Positions 42,317 through 50,998 of a stretch of DNA of 64,000 bases are shown piece after piece. Positions within the stretch are counted from its first letter, which is position 1; every line of letters begins with the position of its first letter. Under the pieces are notes generated by a model. That model was not told the origin of the DNA and did no database searches. It saw nothing but the letters and a program-made list of their open reading frames with translations. The translations under genes were made by a program, and so were the position numbers. Source of the DNA: G963422445 sp963422445 (GTDB lineage Bacteria; Pseudomonadota; Alphaproteobacteria; Thalassobaculales; Thalassobaculaceae); NCBI GenBank assembly GCA_963422445.2, contig CAXXOV010000001.1, positions 363,686 to 427,685 of the forward strand, in the 5' to 3' direction.

Positions 42317-45300
42317 TCAGCCCGTCCGCGGCCAGAGGTAGACGAGGCCGAGCGGGTCGACGCGGACGGCGCGCACCCGGTACGCAGCGGCGATTCGGGC
42401 CGGCTCGGTCTCGAGCTCGGTCTCGATGGCTTCGAGGCGCCGCGTCCAGGCGCGGCGGTCAGCTTCGCGCTGGCGCCGTTCGGCCTCGTCGAAGTCGAGC
42501 GTCATCTGCCCGTCGTCCTTGCCGGCTGCTTCAGCGATACGATTTCGCTGGCGTTCGAGCAGCTCGGTCATGCCGCGTTGTTCGGCTTTCGACCGTTCGG
42601 CAAGCCGTCTCTTCGCAAGCTCCGCGAATTCGTCCGCGCGGCGTTCCAGATGCGGCAGGAGATCGGCGATATCAGCCTGCGCAGACCCCGCCAGACGTTT
42701 CCGGACACGATCCGGAACGCTGTATTGCCCGGCTTCGTCGAGCGCCGTCTGGAGGGAAGCCAGCGTCGTCTGCTCGCCTGCCCGGCCGTAGGGTGCGAGC
42801 GCGTCCAGCCGTCGTTCGGGATCGATCCAGCGTGCCGTGACGGGCACCATCTCCTCGTGCAGGCGCGCTGCGCGCGGTCCGTAAACGGCGAGCCGCCCGA
42901 GCAGCACGACACGCGGGATCGCATCGGGGGCGACCGTCAGACAGGCCTTGGATAGATCGTGATGGATCAAGCCCTGCGCGGTGAACCGGCCGAGCAGGCG
43001 CCGGGCCACGCGGTGCTCGAGGTGCAGGTGCACGGCGTTCTCGCCGAGACGTCCGGTGTCTTCGAAGGCCACGGGCCGGATGGCGGCCCGGCGGCGCCAT
43101 TCCCCGAGGCTCTCCCCTCTTTGCCTGCGCGCGCGCAACGAATCGAGTGCTGCGGTCCAGCCGGGATTGCTCGCAATCGCATGGTCTGCAGCGGGAAATA
43201 CGAAGCGGCGCGGAGTGTCCGGCTCCCGCTTCTCCTCCCCATCGGCCTCGGCGATTGCGGGAACGCCGGCGAGTCTCAAGCTCATCGACAGGGTCTGGCG
43301 GAACTGCGGCGCGGTGAGGCCGATATGGGTGCGCGACCGCTCCAGGCGAGTGCGCAGGCTATCCACTTCCGCGCGCAGCCTGTCCTGGCGAAGACGCGCG
43401 TCCTCAAGCTCGTCTTCGACGGTTCGCCGCCGTTCTCCGGCCGACAGGTCCCGGATGGAGGCCGCGAGACCGTCGATCCCGTCACGGCGCATGCCTTCCT
43501 TGCCGATGGTCCGGGCAACACGCGCTTCAAGCACCTTCGCGGCGCTGCCGAGCTCCTCGCGAATGCGCTCCACCTTGTCCACCAGCACTCGCAGGACACG
43601 ATCCTCCGGGCGTTGGACGAAGACGAAGTAACGGCAGAACACCTCGTCGGCGGGCTGCAGCTTGCGGTCGATGCGGCCGTTGCGCTGATCGAGACGGCTC
43701 GGGTTCCAGGGCAGGTCGAAGTGAAACAGATCATGACAGTGGCGTTGGAGATTGAGGCCCTCCCGCGCCGCGTCGGTGGCGATAAGAATGCGCAGCGGGT
43801 GGTCGCCCGGCTCGGCGTTGAAGGCGTGCTTGATGTCTTCCCGCCTGTGCCGGGAGGTCGTCCCCGTGAAGGTCGCGATCCGTTCGCGCGCCTTGTCGGA
43901 ATGCACGATGGCCTCGTTCAGGCAGCGCTCAAGCCAGCGGCGTGTATCCTCGTACTCGGTGAAGACGAGGAGGCGGCGGTCGTTCCAGTGCGGAGGCGAG
44001 GCCTCGAGCGCTGACAGAACCGGGCACATGTTGGCGTCGATCCACTCGACGATCCTGCGCACGCGCGGATCGGCGTCGTAGCGGCTTGCCTCGGCGATCT
44101 CGCGCATCTCGTCGACGAGAGCGAGTTCGCGCATCAACGCCGTGCGTGTTTCCGCATGTCGGCTGTCGGTCGATGCCGCTGTCGCCACCGTCATCAGCTC
44201 GGCGAAGTCGAGTTCCGAAGGATCGGATCGTTCTGGATCGTCGGGCACGTCGGCTTCGGCATCGGTACCGCCGTCATGATCGGTCGTGTCGACGCTCCCG
44301 TCGTTCGCTTCCTCGCCGACAGTCAGCCGTGCGAGATCGGCCTGCAATTCGGCGGAAACCGCGATGGCCTCCGTGGCTCGCTCCAGCGCGCGTTCCACAC
44401 TCTTGCGATGTACCGCAAGCGTTTTCGCGAAGGCCTCGATGGACGACAGCAGGCGTTTTTGCAGCCCGCCGATCACCAGCGCGCCCGCGGCCTGCCTTGA
44501 TCGTGTCTCGTCCTTCAGACGCTTCTCTCGCTCAAGCCGGTAGGAATCCAGCATCTTCGGCAGCACGAGTTCGGGCGCGTCGGGCAGCAGTCCGTCGATT
44601 TCGACCGGGGCCACGATGCGCTTCGGAAACCCGCCTTCGATCTCCCGGATATCGGACTTGAGGCGGCGGACCAGCACCTCATCGAGCTGTCCCTTGAGGA
44701 TGCTGACCCCACGGCAGAAGCGTTGCGGATCGAGAATTTCGAGCAGCGCGGAGAAGCTGTTCGAATGCCCGTTATGCGGCGTCGCGGAGAGGAACAGGCG
44801 ATGCTCGAAACGGGGCGCAAGGTCGCGGACGGCACGGGTGATCTGGGAATCGATCGCGTAGCGCGCTCCGCTTGAGGGCGCGGCGTTGTGCGCCTCGTCC
44901 AGGATCAGCAGGGTCTGCGGCGCGAACTCTCCGAGCCAGTCGCGCAGGCCCGAGGCGTAGGTCTCGTCGATGAGCAGGCGATGGGAGATCAGGAAGCGGG
45001 AGTGGGTGGTCCAGGGATTGACCGAAAATCCGCGCTCGCGGCGCATCCGCGTCACATGCGCCCGATCGAGAATGGTGAACGTGAGGCCGAAACGGGCCTC
45101 CATCTCGTCCTGCCATTGATCGAGCATAGCGGGCGGGCATGCGACAACGATCCGCTCGATGCGGCGGCGCAACAGCAGTTCGCGCGCGATGAGCCCGGCC
45201 TCGATGGTCTTGCCGAGCCCGACGTCGTCGGCGATGAACAGGTTGACGCGCGGCAGCCGAAGCGCCTTGCGCAGCGGGTCGAGCTGGTAGGCGTCGATGC

Positions 45301-45631
45301 GGATGCCGGCGCGGAAGGGCGCCTGAAAGAGATTGGGGTCGGTCGCGGTCACGCAGTTCCACGACAGGGTGCGGAGATAGGCCGCGAACAGCGCCGGGTC
45401 GTCGAAGCCCTTGTCCGCCACGGCGGACCAGCCGCCGTCCTCCAGGATGCGGGCGTCGATCTCGTGTTCCCACAACACCGCCAGCGGCTCGCCCTGTGCG
45501 TCGTCGTCAAGGCACGACAGATCGACAAGCATGGCTTCATCGGGTGACGGCGGCGGCGTCACGTTCTCGACGAGGTAACGGCGTTGGCGGACCAGGGCGA
45601 TGCGTCCGGGTTCGGGAGAGAGCGCCGTCAT
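42317..45631 (-). CDS. drmD: DrmD, SNF2-like helicase of class 1 DISARM
   Basis: This 1104-residue SNF2-family protein has Walker A (ADDVGLGKTIEAGLI) near residue 135, DEAH (LLILDEAHNAAPSSGA) near 243, FLSATPHNGHSNSF, and a helicase C half with TDAAREGLNLQRHC and RLDQRNGRIDRKLQ. The C-terminal third is charged and probably helical. DrmD defines class 1 DISARM. The start codon overlaps the stop of the AbiEii-like gene by 4 bases, so DISARM expression appears tied to that pair. Confidence 0.9.
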   Translation of the reverse strand: MTALSPEPGRIALVRQRRYLVENVTPPPSPDEAMLVDLSCLDDDAQGEPLAVLWEHEIDARILEDGGWSAVADKGFDDPALFAAYLRTLSWNCVTATDPNLFQAPFRAGIRIDAYQLDPLRKALRLPRVNLFIADDVGLGKTIEAGLIARELLLRRRIERIVVACPPAMLDQWQDEMEARFGLTFTILDRAHVTRMRRERGFSVNPWTTHSRFLISHRLLIDETYASGLRDWLGEFAPQTLLILDEAHNAAPSSGARYAIDSQITRAVRDLAPRFEHRLFLSATPHNGHSNSFSALLEILDPQRFCRGVSILKGQLDEVLVRRLKSDIREIEGGFPKRIVAPVEIDGLLPDAPELVLPKMLDSYRLEREKRLKDETRSRQAAGALVIGGLQKRLLSSIEAFAKTLAVHRKSVERALERATEAIAVSAELQADLARLTVGEEANDGSVDTTDHDGGTDAEADVPDDPERSDPSELDFAELMTVATAASTDSRHAETRTALMRELALVDEMREIAEASRYDADPRVRRIVEWIDANMCPVLSALEASPPHWNDRRLLVFTEYEDTRRWLERCLNEAIVHSDKARERIATFTGTTSRHRREDIKHAFNAEPGDHPLRILIATDAAREGLNLQRHCHDLFHFDLPWNPSRLDQRNGRIDRKLQPADEVFCRYFVFVQRPEDRVLRVLVDKVERIREELGSAAKVLEARVARTIGKEGMRRDGIDGLAASIRDLSAGERRRTVEDELEDARLRQDRLRAEVDSLRTRLERSRTHIGLTAPQFRQTLSMSLRLAGVPAIAEADGEEKREPDTPRRFVFPAADHAIASNPGWTAALDSLRARRQRGESLGEWRRRAAIRPVAFEDTGRLGENAVHLHLEHRVARRLLGRFTAQGLIHHDLSKACLTVAPDAIPRVVLLGRLAVYGPRAARLHEEMVPVTARWIDPERRLDALAPYGRAGEQTTLASLQTALDEAGQYSVPDRVRKRLAGSAQADIADLLPHLERRADEFAELAKRRLAERSKAEQRGMTELLERQRNRIAEAAGKDDGQMTLDFDEAERRQREADRRAWTRRLEAIETELETEPARIAAAYRVRAVRVDPLGLVYLWPRTG

Positions 45632-46650
45632 GCCTTCGTCTCGTTAGCCCGAACCTCGAGCAGGGCGCATCGTTCCATCAACATGTCGAACGACTCGTTG
45701 TCGTCGAGCAGCATGCCGTCGGCCAGCATTCTCGTGTAATCGTTGGAGAGGACGGCGAATCCGGCGCCCTCGGGAACGAGCTGAAGGTGTCCCGAGACCG
45801 CCGCCTCATAGTCGATCCGTACGCCGCAGGCGTCGTTCTCGGCGAAGAACATCGCCTTGTGGCGGGCGACCGACAGCGCGAGGGCGCGGTCGGCGAACGC
45901 TTTTGCCGCGATCCCGGCCTCGTCGAGGCGCGCAAGATCATGCCAGTGCCTCGACAGACGCTCGCCGCGCCGGCGCTCCTGGCGGCAGAAGACATGGATG
46001 GCGGTCGCCTTCTCCCAGAAGGTCCGTTCCGCCAGCATGACGGTGGGGTGCGCTTCGGGAAACGCGAGACCGGGGAGATAGGCGGCCGCGTCGCACACAA
46101 CGGGCCGATTTGCGTGAGGCTCGCCCGTCGATCGGGCGCCGAACTCGACGATGACTTCCGGGGCGACAAAGCCGCTTGTCTCGAGCAACGGTTCATACGC
46201 GACGTAGAGACGCTCCGCTTCCACTCCGCACCTCGCCACGAATCCGGCGTCGGAGAGACCTTCTTCGACAATGGGGCAGGCCTCGTCCCGGACCCATTCG
46301 GCGAGACGGCCACGGATGGCTCGCGTCCAGCGCTTCTCCTGGCTGCGCGTGGGCGGAAGCGCTTCGTCGCCGGCGCCGGAAACCAGATCCGGCGCAAACG
46401 CCCGAATATCGTAGGTAATGTCGAGGTCTTCCGAGAATCGGCGGATCGCGCGCCACACCTTCGACAGCGACGTGCCGCCTTTGAAGATCAGATTCCCGGC
46501 GAACGGCGCATCGAAAAGGACGCCAAGGGTCGCGACGACCCAGACATCCTTCTCCAGAAGATGCGCCTTGTGGCTGCTGTTCCGCTCCGCCACCTCGAGA
46601 GCGTCGCGCCTGTCGTCGGGCGAGAGGTTCTGGAATACCTGCTCAGCCAT
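45628..46650 (-). CDS. AbiEii-like nucleotidyltransferase toxin
   Basis: This 340-residue protein has nucleotidyltransferase motifs: GNLIFKGGTSLSKVW near residue 60 and FSEDLDITYDI near 73 (the GG/S and DxD pair), as in the AbiEii/AbiGii/MenT family (DUF1814). These enzymes add nucleotides to tRNA or otherwise halt translation and cause abortive infection. The start at 46650 overlaps the end of the antitoxin gene by 8 bases, and its end overlaps drmD by 4. It is thus the second gene of a seven-gene operon with DISARM. Confidence 0.85.
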   Translation of the reverse strand: MAEQVFQNLSPDDRRDALEVAERNSSHKAHLLEKDVWVVATLGVLFDAPFAGNLIFKGGTSLSKVWRAIRRFSEDLDITYDIRAFAPDLVSGAGDEALPPTRSQEKRWTRAIRGRLAEWVRDEACPIVEEGLSDAGFVARCGVEAERLYVAYEPLLETSGFVAPEVIVEFGARSTGEPHANRPVVCDAAAYLPGLAFPEAHPTVMLAERTFWEKATAIHVFCRQERRRGERLSRHWHDLARLDEAGIAAKAFADRALALSVARHKAMFFAENDACGVRIDYEAAVSGHLQLVPEGAGFAVLSNDYTRMLADGMLLDDNESFDMLMERCALLEVRANETKA

Positions 46651-47239
46651 GCGCAAGGCGCGCGCTCACCGGCTCCGCCATCCAGAGGGGCATGACGGCC
46701 CGTGCGGCCGCAAGCTCTTCCCGATCCGCCTCGGAGAGCGTCTTCAGAACCGCTTCGAGGCCATCCTCGACCTCTTCGGGACCGAGCCATGCCAGGGCGC
46801 GGATGACGTCGCCCGCCTTGCGGTGCGGCGCCGCCAGCTGCCAGCGCGGGGCGTGACGCAGCTCGACGATGGACGAACCGAAGTGCAGCCGGCGGTTGGG
46901 ACCGGAGGTGAGGTAGACCGCACGGATCGGATTCTGCGTGGTGAGGCGCAGGCAATTGGCCGCCGCGCCGCCGCACGGCACGATCGTTTCCCCCCACATC
47001 TGCGACAGTGCGGCGATCACCTTGGCGACCCGGGGCGCCCGAACGCCGAACCGGGTCTCGATCGGGCGCATGTAGACGCCCTGGCAGATCCGCATGAGGT
47101 GGCCCGAGCGCGCGAGGCGCGACAACGCCTGGTCGACGGCCGCCCGGTTGCCGAGGTGCAGCAGGGCAGCCGGACACAGCGGCGTGGCCTCCGGCAGGGC
47201 TTCGGCATGCTCCATGATGCGCTTTTGAAGGCCGCGCAT
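46643..47239 (-). CDS. AbiEi-like antitoxin/transcription regulator (DUF6088-type)
   Basis: This 198-residue protein has an N-terminal winged helix (LLHLGNRAAVDQALSRLARSGHLMRICQGVYMRP), the hallmark of AbiEi antitoxins, and a C-terminal domain (RVAKVIAALSQMWGETIVPCGGAAANCLRL). AbiEi represses its own operon and counters AbiEii without direct complex formation (type IV style). It is the first gene of the operon, so it likely controls the whole AbiE-DISARM unit from the promoter at 47268-47296. Confidence 0.82.
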   Translation of the reverse strand: MRGLQKRIMEHAEALPEATPLCPAALLHLGNRAAVDQALSRLARSGHLMRICQGVYMRPIETRFGVRAPRVAKVIAALSQMWGETIVPCGGAAANCLRLTTQNPIRAVYLTSGPNRRLHFGSSIVELRHAPRWQLAAPHRKAGDVIRALAWLGPEEVEDGLEAVLKTLSEADREELAAARAVMPLWMAEPVSARLAHG

Positions 47240-47267
47240 GGTCTCGGCTCCATCTCGATTTGTCAGA

Positions 47268-47296
47268 AATCTAGTAGCAAGGCTATCGCGATTCAA
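47268..47296 (-). promoter_or_regulatory. Predicted promoter of the AbiE-DISARM operon
   Basis: On the minus strand TTGAAT (47296-47291) and TAGATT (47273-47268), with exactly 17 bp between, lie 28 bases before the antitoxin start codon. This is the only good promoter-like sequence I see before this operon, whose later genes are spaced at most 7 bases apart. It was found by eye. Confidence 0.5.
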
Positions 47297-47395
47297 CGCC
47301 GGAGAAAAGAAAATCCGCCAGCATGGGGGTGGACACGAAAGCTGCGCCGCGTGCGTTGTGGCGTCGCCCGGGACAACCGGGAAGGGTCCTCCCGC

Positions 47396-47746
47396 CTACT
47401 CGGAACCCAGCTTCGAATCGGTTTGCGGCGGTGGCGCGTTCGGAGACGGCGAAGGGTTGACAACCGATTCGGGCACCAATGACGAAACGAACTGCAGGAT
47501 TTCCTCGACCTCATCCTTGCGTCCGTCTGCAATGAGGCCGCGCCGGAGGACCTGGCCAGCGAACAACGCGGCTTTCGCGACCTGGATATCGAGCTCGGTG
47601 CGCGGCCATTCGCGCCGGTCGAGGGCCTCCATGACGAGTTCGACCACGAGCCGGTTCGCCGAAATATTTCGATCCTTGGCGGTTTTTTCGATCCGTTCCC
47701 ACTGCTCCGGCGTGACCCGGATGGTCCTCGTCAACGTCTCCGCCAT
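47396..47746 (-). CDS. Ribbon-helix-helix (CopG/MobC-like) protein
   Basis: This is a 116-residue protein with an N-terminal ribbon-helix-helix: TLTRTIRVTPEQWERIEKTA ... NISANRLVVELVMEAL. Such proteins bind DNA as dimers and act as relaxosome accessory factors or as plasmid/TA repressors. ATG 47746 lies 12 bases after aggagg. ATG 47758 is an alternative but touches the ribosome-binding site. The C-tail is Ser/Pro-rich. As the candidate oriT region lies about 0.8 kb upstream of the start, an auxiliary nicking role is conceivable. Confidence 0.6.
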   Translation of the reverse strand: MAETLTRTIRVTPEQWERIEKTAKDRNISANRLVVELVMEALDRREWPRTELDIQVAKAALFAGQVLRRGLIADGRKDEVEEILQFVSSLVPESVVNPSPSPNAPPPQTDSKLGSE

Positions 47747-48151
47747 CGGCTGATCCATCCTCCTCGGCAAGATTCGATCACGGTACGGTACGACAGCTTC
47801 GCCGGAATTCGTAGCGATCGGTGCATCGACAGACTTGGCTCGGTGCGATTGGGGCGACCCAAGACGCCTTCGGTGTCGTAGTCGGATTGAGCGCCGTCAA
47901 CAGCGAGCGCAACCGGGCGCGCAGTCAGATTGAGTGCCCGGTAGGAAATCTACTCGACCGACACGCATGCTCCCGTGACACGCCGAACGCCCGATCGGGT
48001 GCACGGCTCGCAAGGCTTTGATTCGACGGGTAAATTCCAGCACTCAATCTGAGTGCTCCGCGCTACCGATCGCTGACAACTTTTCCCGGCAAGCGCCTGT
48101 TGCCTCATGTCGTTGAACACGCAGGGGATATATGACAGGCGCGCGCTTGGG
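47747..48151. repeat. Gene-free 400-bp stretch with spaced 12-bp inverted repeats
   Basis: CAGATTGAGTGC (47926-47937) and its exact complement GCACTCAATCTG (48040-48051) are 102 bp apart. The right copy is also half of a local hairpin AGCACTC-aatct-GAGTGCT. A weaker copy (cggattgagcgc) begins at 47883. No coding sequence is convincing here. The arrangement looks like iterated binding sites, perhaps for the ribbon-helix-helix protein next door. Confidence 0.45.
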
Positions 48152-48523
48152 CTACACCGGCAGCCTGCTGCGTGTGGTGTGAAAACCAAGACCCCGACGG
48201 GGGTCCGGATGGTCGAAGCCGACCTGCACACCGTAACCGGCTTGAAGCGCCGGCGCCGCAAGGGTTTGGAGCCGCCGCGGCGATTGAGCGAGACGACCGG
48301 GCCGCGACACCTGAGCGCGTTCCACATTGTCGTCCAAGGTATAGAGGTAACAAAACGCGTGTCCTGGCGCAAGTCGGCGGCGGCGTTCATCACACATGGC
48401 GCACCGCGGCCGGGAGCGTTCCCTCAGCGCATACGCGCGGCCACACATGTTCCGCCGGGCAGAGGGGCGCCGCGCACATGTTCCCGCAGCGCACGGGCGG
48501 ACGGTGAATGCGATGCAGTTCAT
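48152..48523 (-). CDS. Small Cys-rich hypothetical protein
   Basis: This frame of 123 residues starts at an ATG with aaaggag about 11 bases upstream. The first 45 residues contain Cys at 3, 11, 16, 27, 41 and 44 (ending RPRCAMCDERR), which might form a zinc site. The rest contains FCYLYTLDDNVERAQ. It is in the same direction as the other maintenance genes. I do not recognise it. The coding case rests on the ribosome-binding site and Cys spacing only, and other frames here are also open because of GC richness. Confidence 0.35.
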   Translation of the reverse strand: MNCIAFTVRPCAAGTCARRPSARRNMCGRAYALRERSRPRCAMCDERRRRLAPGHAFCYLYTLDDNVERAQVSRPGRLAQSPRRLQTLAAPALQAGYGVQVGFDHPDPRRGLGFHTTRSRLPV

Positions 48524-48918
48524 GGCGATGGCTCTCCTTTCACTCGTTACCGCGAGCGCGGGCGTGGTTGGGTAACCCGTTACCGCGGCGTCAGCCGCGC
48601 GGTGCTGCGGACCGATGCGGCCGCGGACATCGGCGATGCGGGCGGAGCCGCGGGCAGTCGTGCGCAGCACGCTGCCGGACGCGGCGACGGCAGCGTGCTG
48701 CGCACGGATGCCGACACTGCTGTCGGCACGACCGCGAACGGCAGTGCGGATGCCGGTGATTGGCGAAGCCGTCACCGGCGATGGACGAAGTGCGGGGGCG
48801 AGCGAGGCGGAGACCATGACGGCGAGCACGGCGCGGAGCGCCGACGCGAGAGTCGGGCGAAGTGCGGCGGGCGGTGCGCGGAATCCGATGCGGCGCTGCC
48901 CGCGTCGCCGCGCGGGAC
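48524..48918. other. Stem-loop-dense gene-free region, candidate origin of transfer
   Basis: These roughly 395 bases hold at least five perfect inverted repeats: GGTAAC-cc-GTTACC (48571-48584), CGCGGC-gtca-GCCGCG (48584-48599), an 18-bp pair GTGCGCAGCACGCTGCCG (48660-48677) and 48688-48705 with a 10-base loop, TGCCGACA-ctgc-TGTCGGCA (48709-48728), and GCCGGTGA (48752-48759) with TCACCGGC (48772-48779). GTTACCGCG is repeated directly at 48546 and 48579. Arrays of this type mark oriT or replication origins. No nick site is identified. Confidence 0.5.
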
Positions 48919-49692
48919 TCAAGCCGCGATTTTCTGTACGGGGATACCGAGCTGCACGGGCTTCTCGACGAGGTTGTCGGTGATGCCCGAGCCCGGGAAG
49001 GCGACGACGCCCTTCGGCATGAGGCCGAGCAGCTCGTCGTTGCGGCGGAACGGGACGGCCCGTCCGTGGCGCTGCCAGTCGGGCTTGCACACCACTTGGT
49101 GCACGCCGTTCTGTTCGGCCCACTTCGCGGCGAGCTGCTCGACGCCGGGGCCGCCGCCGTGGACCAGCACCATGTCCGGGTACTTGGCGCGGACGCGGTC
49201 GAGCCGGGCGAACACCGCGTTCGCGTCGGCGATGTGCCTGCCGCCGGTGACGGCGACCAGGGCGCCGCTCGACAGGTGGGCGCGGGTCTCGCGGTCCTTG
49301 CGTGCGCGGCGGAAGTCGCGCGCGTCGATGGCCGCCGAGGTCGGCCTGCCGGTCTGCGAGACGTGGCTGCCGCGCCTCGGGCGCCAGACCTCGCCGGTGG
49401 CGGCGCGGTACTGCCCGGCCACCGCATCGCGCATCCGCTCGACGGCGTCGCGGCGGTCGCCGAGGCGCTGCGCGCGCTCGGTGATGCGCTCCAGTTCATG
49501 GGCGTTGATTTCGGTGCCGTCCTGGGCGCGCATCAAGTCGCGCATCTGCGGGATGAGCCGGTCGACGGAGCGGGCGAGGATGCGGAAGGCTTCGCCGACG
49601 GCCGCGATGGCCTCGTCGCGGTCCCAGACCTCTCCGGGGTCGTGCTCGCCGTGCTCGGGGCTTGCGCCGAAGAGCTGCGCGTTCTCGCACAC
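48919..49692 (-). CDS. DUF2493 / SLOG-fold protein
   Basis: This 257-residue protein matches a family frequent on proteobacterial plasmids. It has an N-terminal helical part (RILARSVDRLIPQMRDL ... TEINAHELERIT) and a C-terminal DUF2493 domain: ALVAVTGGRHIADANAV, PDMVLVHGGGPGVEQLAAKWA, VVCKPDWQRHGRAVPFRRND and GVVAFPGSGITDNLV. The GGR and GGGPGVE loops are those of SLOG nucleotide-binding folds related to YspA and lysine decarboxylase-like proteins. The function is unknown, perhaps nucleotide sensing. The only usable start is GTG 49692, which has no clear ribosome-binding site. The frame continues upstream to the stop of the 74-codon gene, in the same phase. Confidence 0.75.
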   Translation of the reverse strand: MCENAQLFGASPEHGEHDPGEVWDRDEAIAAVGEAFRILARSVDRLIPQMRDLMRAQDGTEINAHELERITERAQRLGDRRDAVERMRDAVAGQYRAATGEVWRPRRGSHVSQTGRPTSAAIDARDFRRARKDRETRAHLSSGALVAVTGGRHIADANAVFARLDRVRAKYPDMVLVHGGGPGVEQLAAKWAEQNGVHQVVCKPDWQRHGRAVPFRRNDELLGLMPKGVVAFPGSGITDNLVEKPVQLGIPVQKIAA

Positions 49693-49740
49693 GATGGCGA
49701 TGGGCGACTGGTTGTGGCCTGCCTGCCCGGCACACTGCGG

Positions 49741-49965
49741 CTACCGGTACGGATGCGAGGCGACCCTGGTCCGCGCCACCTCGCGCACTCGCGAGCGGTC
49801 GTGCACGCGAGCCGGGCCGCGCGGGTCCTCGATCAGGCGGATCACGTAGTAGCGCGAACCCGGCTTGAGGATGTCGGGGTGGCGGTACAGGTCGCCGACC
49901 ACCTCGCCATCGGGGAGTACACGGGCTTCGTCTTCGGCGACATTCTGGAAGGCGATTTCGGTCAT
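49741..49965 (-). CDS. Small hypothetical protein (74 residues)
   Basis: The start at 49965 has ggaga 5 bases upstream. The protein reads as one small beta-rich domain (VLPDGEVVGDLYRHPDI, GSRYYVIRLIEDPRGPARVHD). I do not recognise a family. It ends with TAG at 49741, and the DUF2493 gene follows in the same phase after 48 bases with no other stop, so readthrough or an ancestral fusion is possible. Confidence 0.55.
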   Translation of the reverse strand: MTEIAFQNVAEDEARVLPDGEVVGDLYRHPDILKPGSRYYVIRLIEDPRGPARVHDRSRVREVARTRVASHPYR

Positions 49966-50161
49966 GTCGGTCTCCACACGGTTGAGGTGAGGCGGTGCCG
50001 CGCGACTCCCCATTTCGTCGCGCGGTTCGTATTTGGACAGCGAGCCTCCGGCTCCCGGACCGTTGGCGCCGGGCTCCGGCCCGCCTGCACAAGAAGGGGC
50101 GGACCCCGCGCCGGATGCCGGCACGGGGCGCGCCCCCGAGGCGTGGAAGGACGGCCGTCCG

Positions 50162-50611
50162 TCAGAACGGAAGCGGGTCCGCCTCCCCCTCTCCGACCTG
50201 CGCTGCGGCGCCGTTCAACGGCTCCGCCGGCGTCCGGGCGGCGATGTCGCCGTTCGCCGCGCTCGCGCGATCGAGGAACTGGATGCGCGAGCCGGGCGCC
50301 AGCAGGATCTCGGTCGAGAAGCGGTCGGCGTCCTCGCCGTCCTTGCGCCAGCGCCGCGTCTGCATCTTGCCCGCGACGTAGACCAGCCGGCCCTTCCTCG
50401 CGTTCTTGACCAGCATGTCGACGAGGCCGGGCTGGAACGTGACGATGCGGTGCCACTCGGTGCGGTCGACCCGCTCGCCGTTCCTGTCGATGTAGGACTC
50501 GTCGGTCGCGATGCTGAGGTTGGCCACGCGGCCCCCCAAGACGAGATGGTTGACCGTGACGTCGGCGCCGAGGCGGCCGATGACTTCCGCACGATTCAAT
50601 CCGAAGCTCAT
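50162..50611 (-). CDS. ssb: Single-stranded DNA-binding protein (second copy)
   Basis: This 149-residue OB-fold SSB has NRAEVIGRLGADVTVN, RVANLSIATDESYID, DRTEWHRIVTFQPGLVDML and RLVYVAGKMQTRRW. Unlike the copy in the tra operon it ends with an acidic-hydrophobic tip (GEGEADPLPF), the usual docking peptide for replication and repair proteins. It has a good ribosome-binding site (aaggag). It probably protects incoming single-stranded DNA during establishment. Confidence 0.9.
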   Translation of the reverse strand: MSFGLNRAEVIGRLGADVTVNHLVLGGRVANLSIATDESYIDRNGERVDRTEWHRIVTFQPGLVDMLVKNARKGRLVYVAGKMQTRRWRKDGEDADRFSTEILLAPGSRIQFLDRASAANGDIAARTPAEPLNGAAAQVGEGEADPLPF

Positions 50612-50693
50612 GGCGATCTCCTTGCGTTCTGGATTCTGACGATGGGTTCGAGAACGGCGGGACCGGAATCTATCTCTCCGGCCCCTTGTCCGT

Positions 50694-50870
50694 TCATCCT
50701 TCTTCCGCTTTCCTCCAACTCCGGCTCTCTGGAACCTCGCGGTCGGGACAGCGCTGGGCCAGGTCGTCAGCGAGCGTCTGCCGCACGGCGTCGAGGTCGA
50801 TGCCGACTTCGGCGAGCAGCATTCCGCCTCTCGGGGTGACGGGGTCGTAGTCGTGGTACAGGTCGAACAT
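50694..50870 (-). CDS. Small hypothetical protein (58 residues)
   Basis: It is preceded by ggagg at good spacing. The sequence MFDLYHDYDPVTPRGGMLLAEVGIDLDAV contains no known motif. It lies 82 bases upstream of ssb, in the same direction, and may be part of the same transcript. Confidence 0.5.
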   Translation of the reverse strand: MFDLYHDYDPVTPRGGMLLAEVGIDLDAVRQTLADDLAQRCPDREVPESRSWRKAEEG

Positions 50871-50998
50871 TCTGGGCCTCCTGGGTCTGTGCCGCGCCCG
50901 GTGCGGGAAGGACCCGCTCCCTCCCGTCCACCGGGCGCTTGCCCGGCATTCGCCGTTCTCCACCTCCAGCATGTCGCGAGCGCCGCCGAGGGAACCGC

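Noticed and set aside
48107..49849. 580-codon plus-strand frame
   Set aside because: It lies opposite the DUF2493 gene and the stem-loop region and has the composition of a shadow frame.
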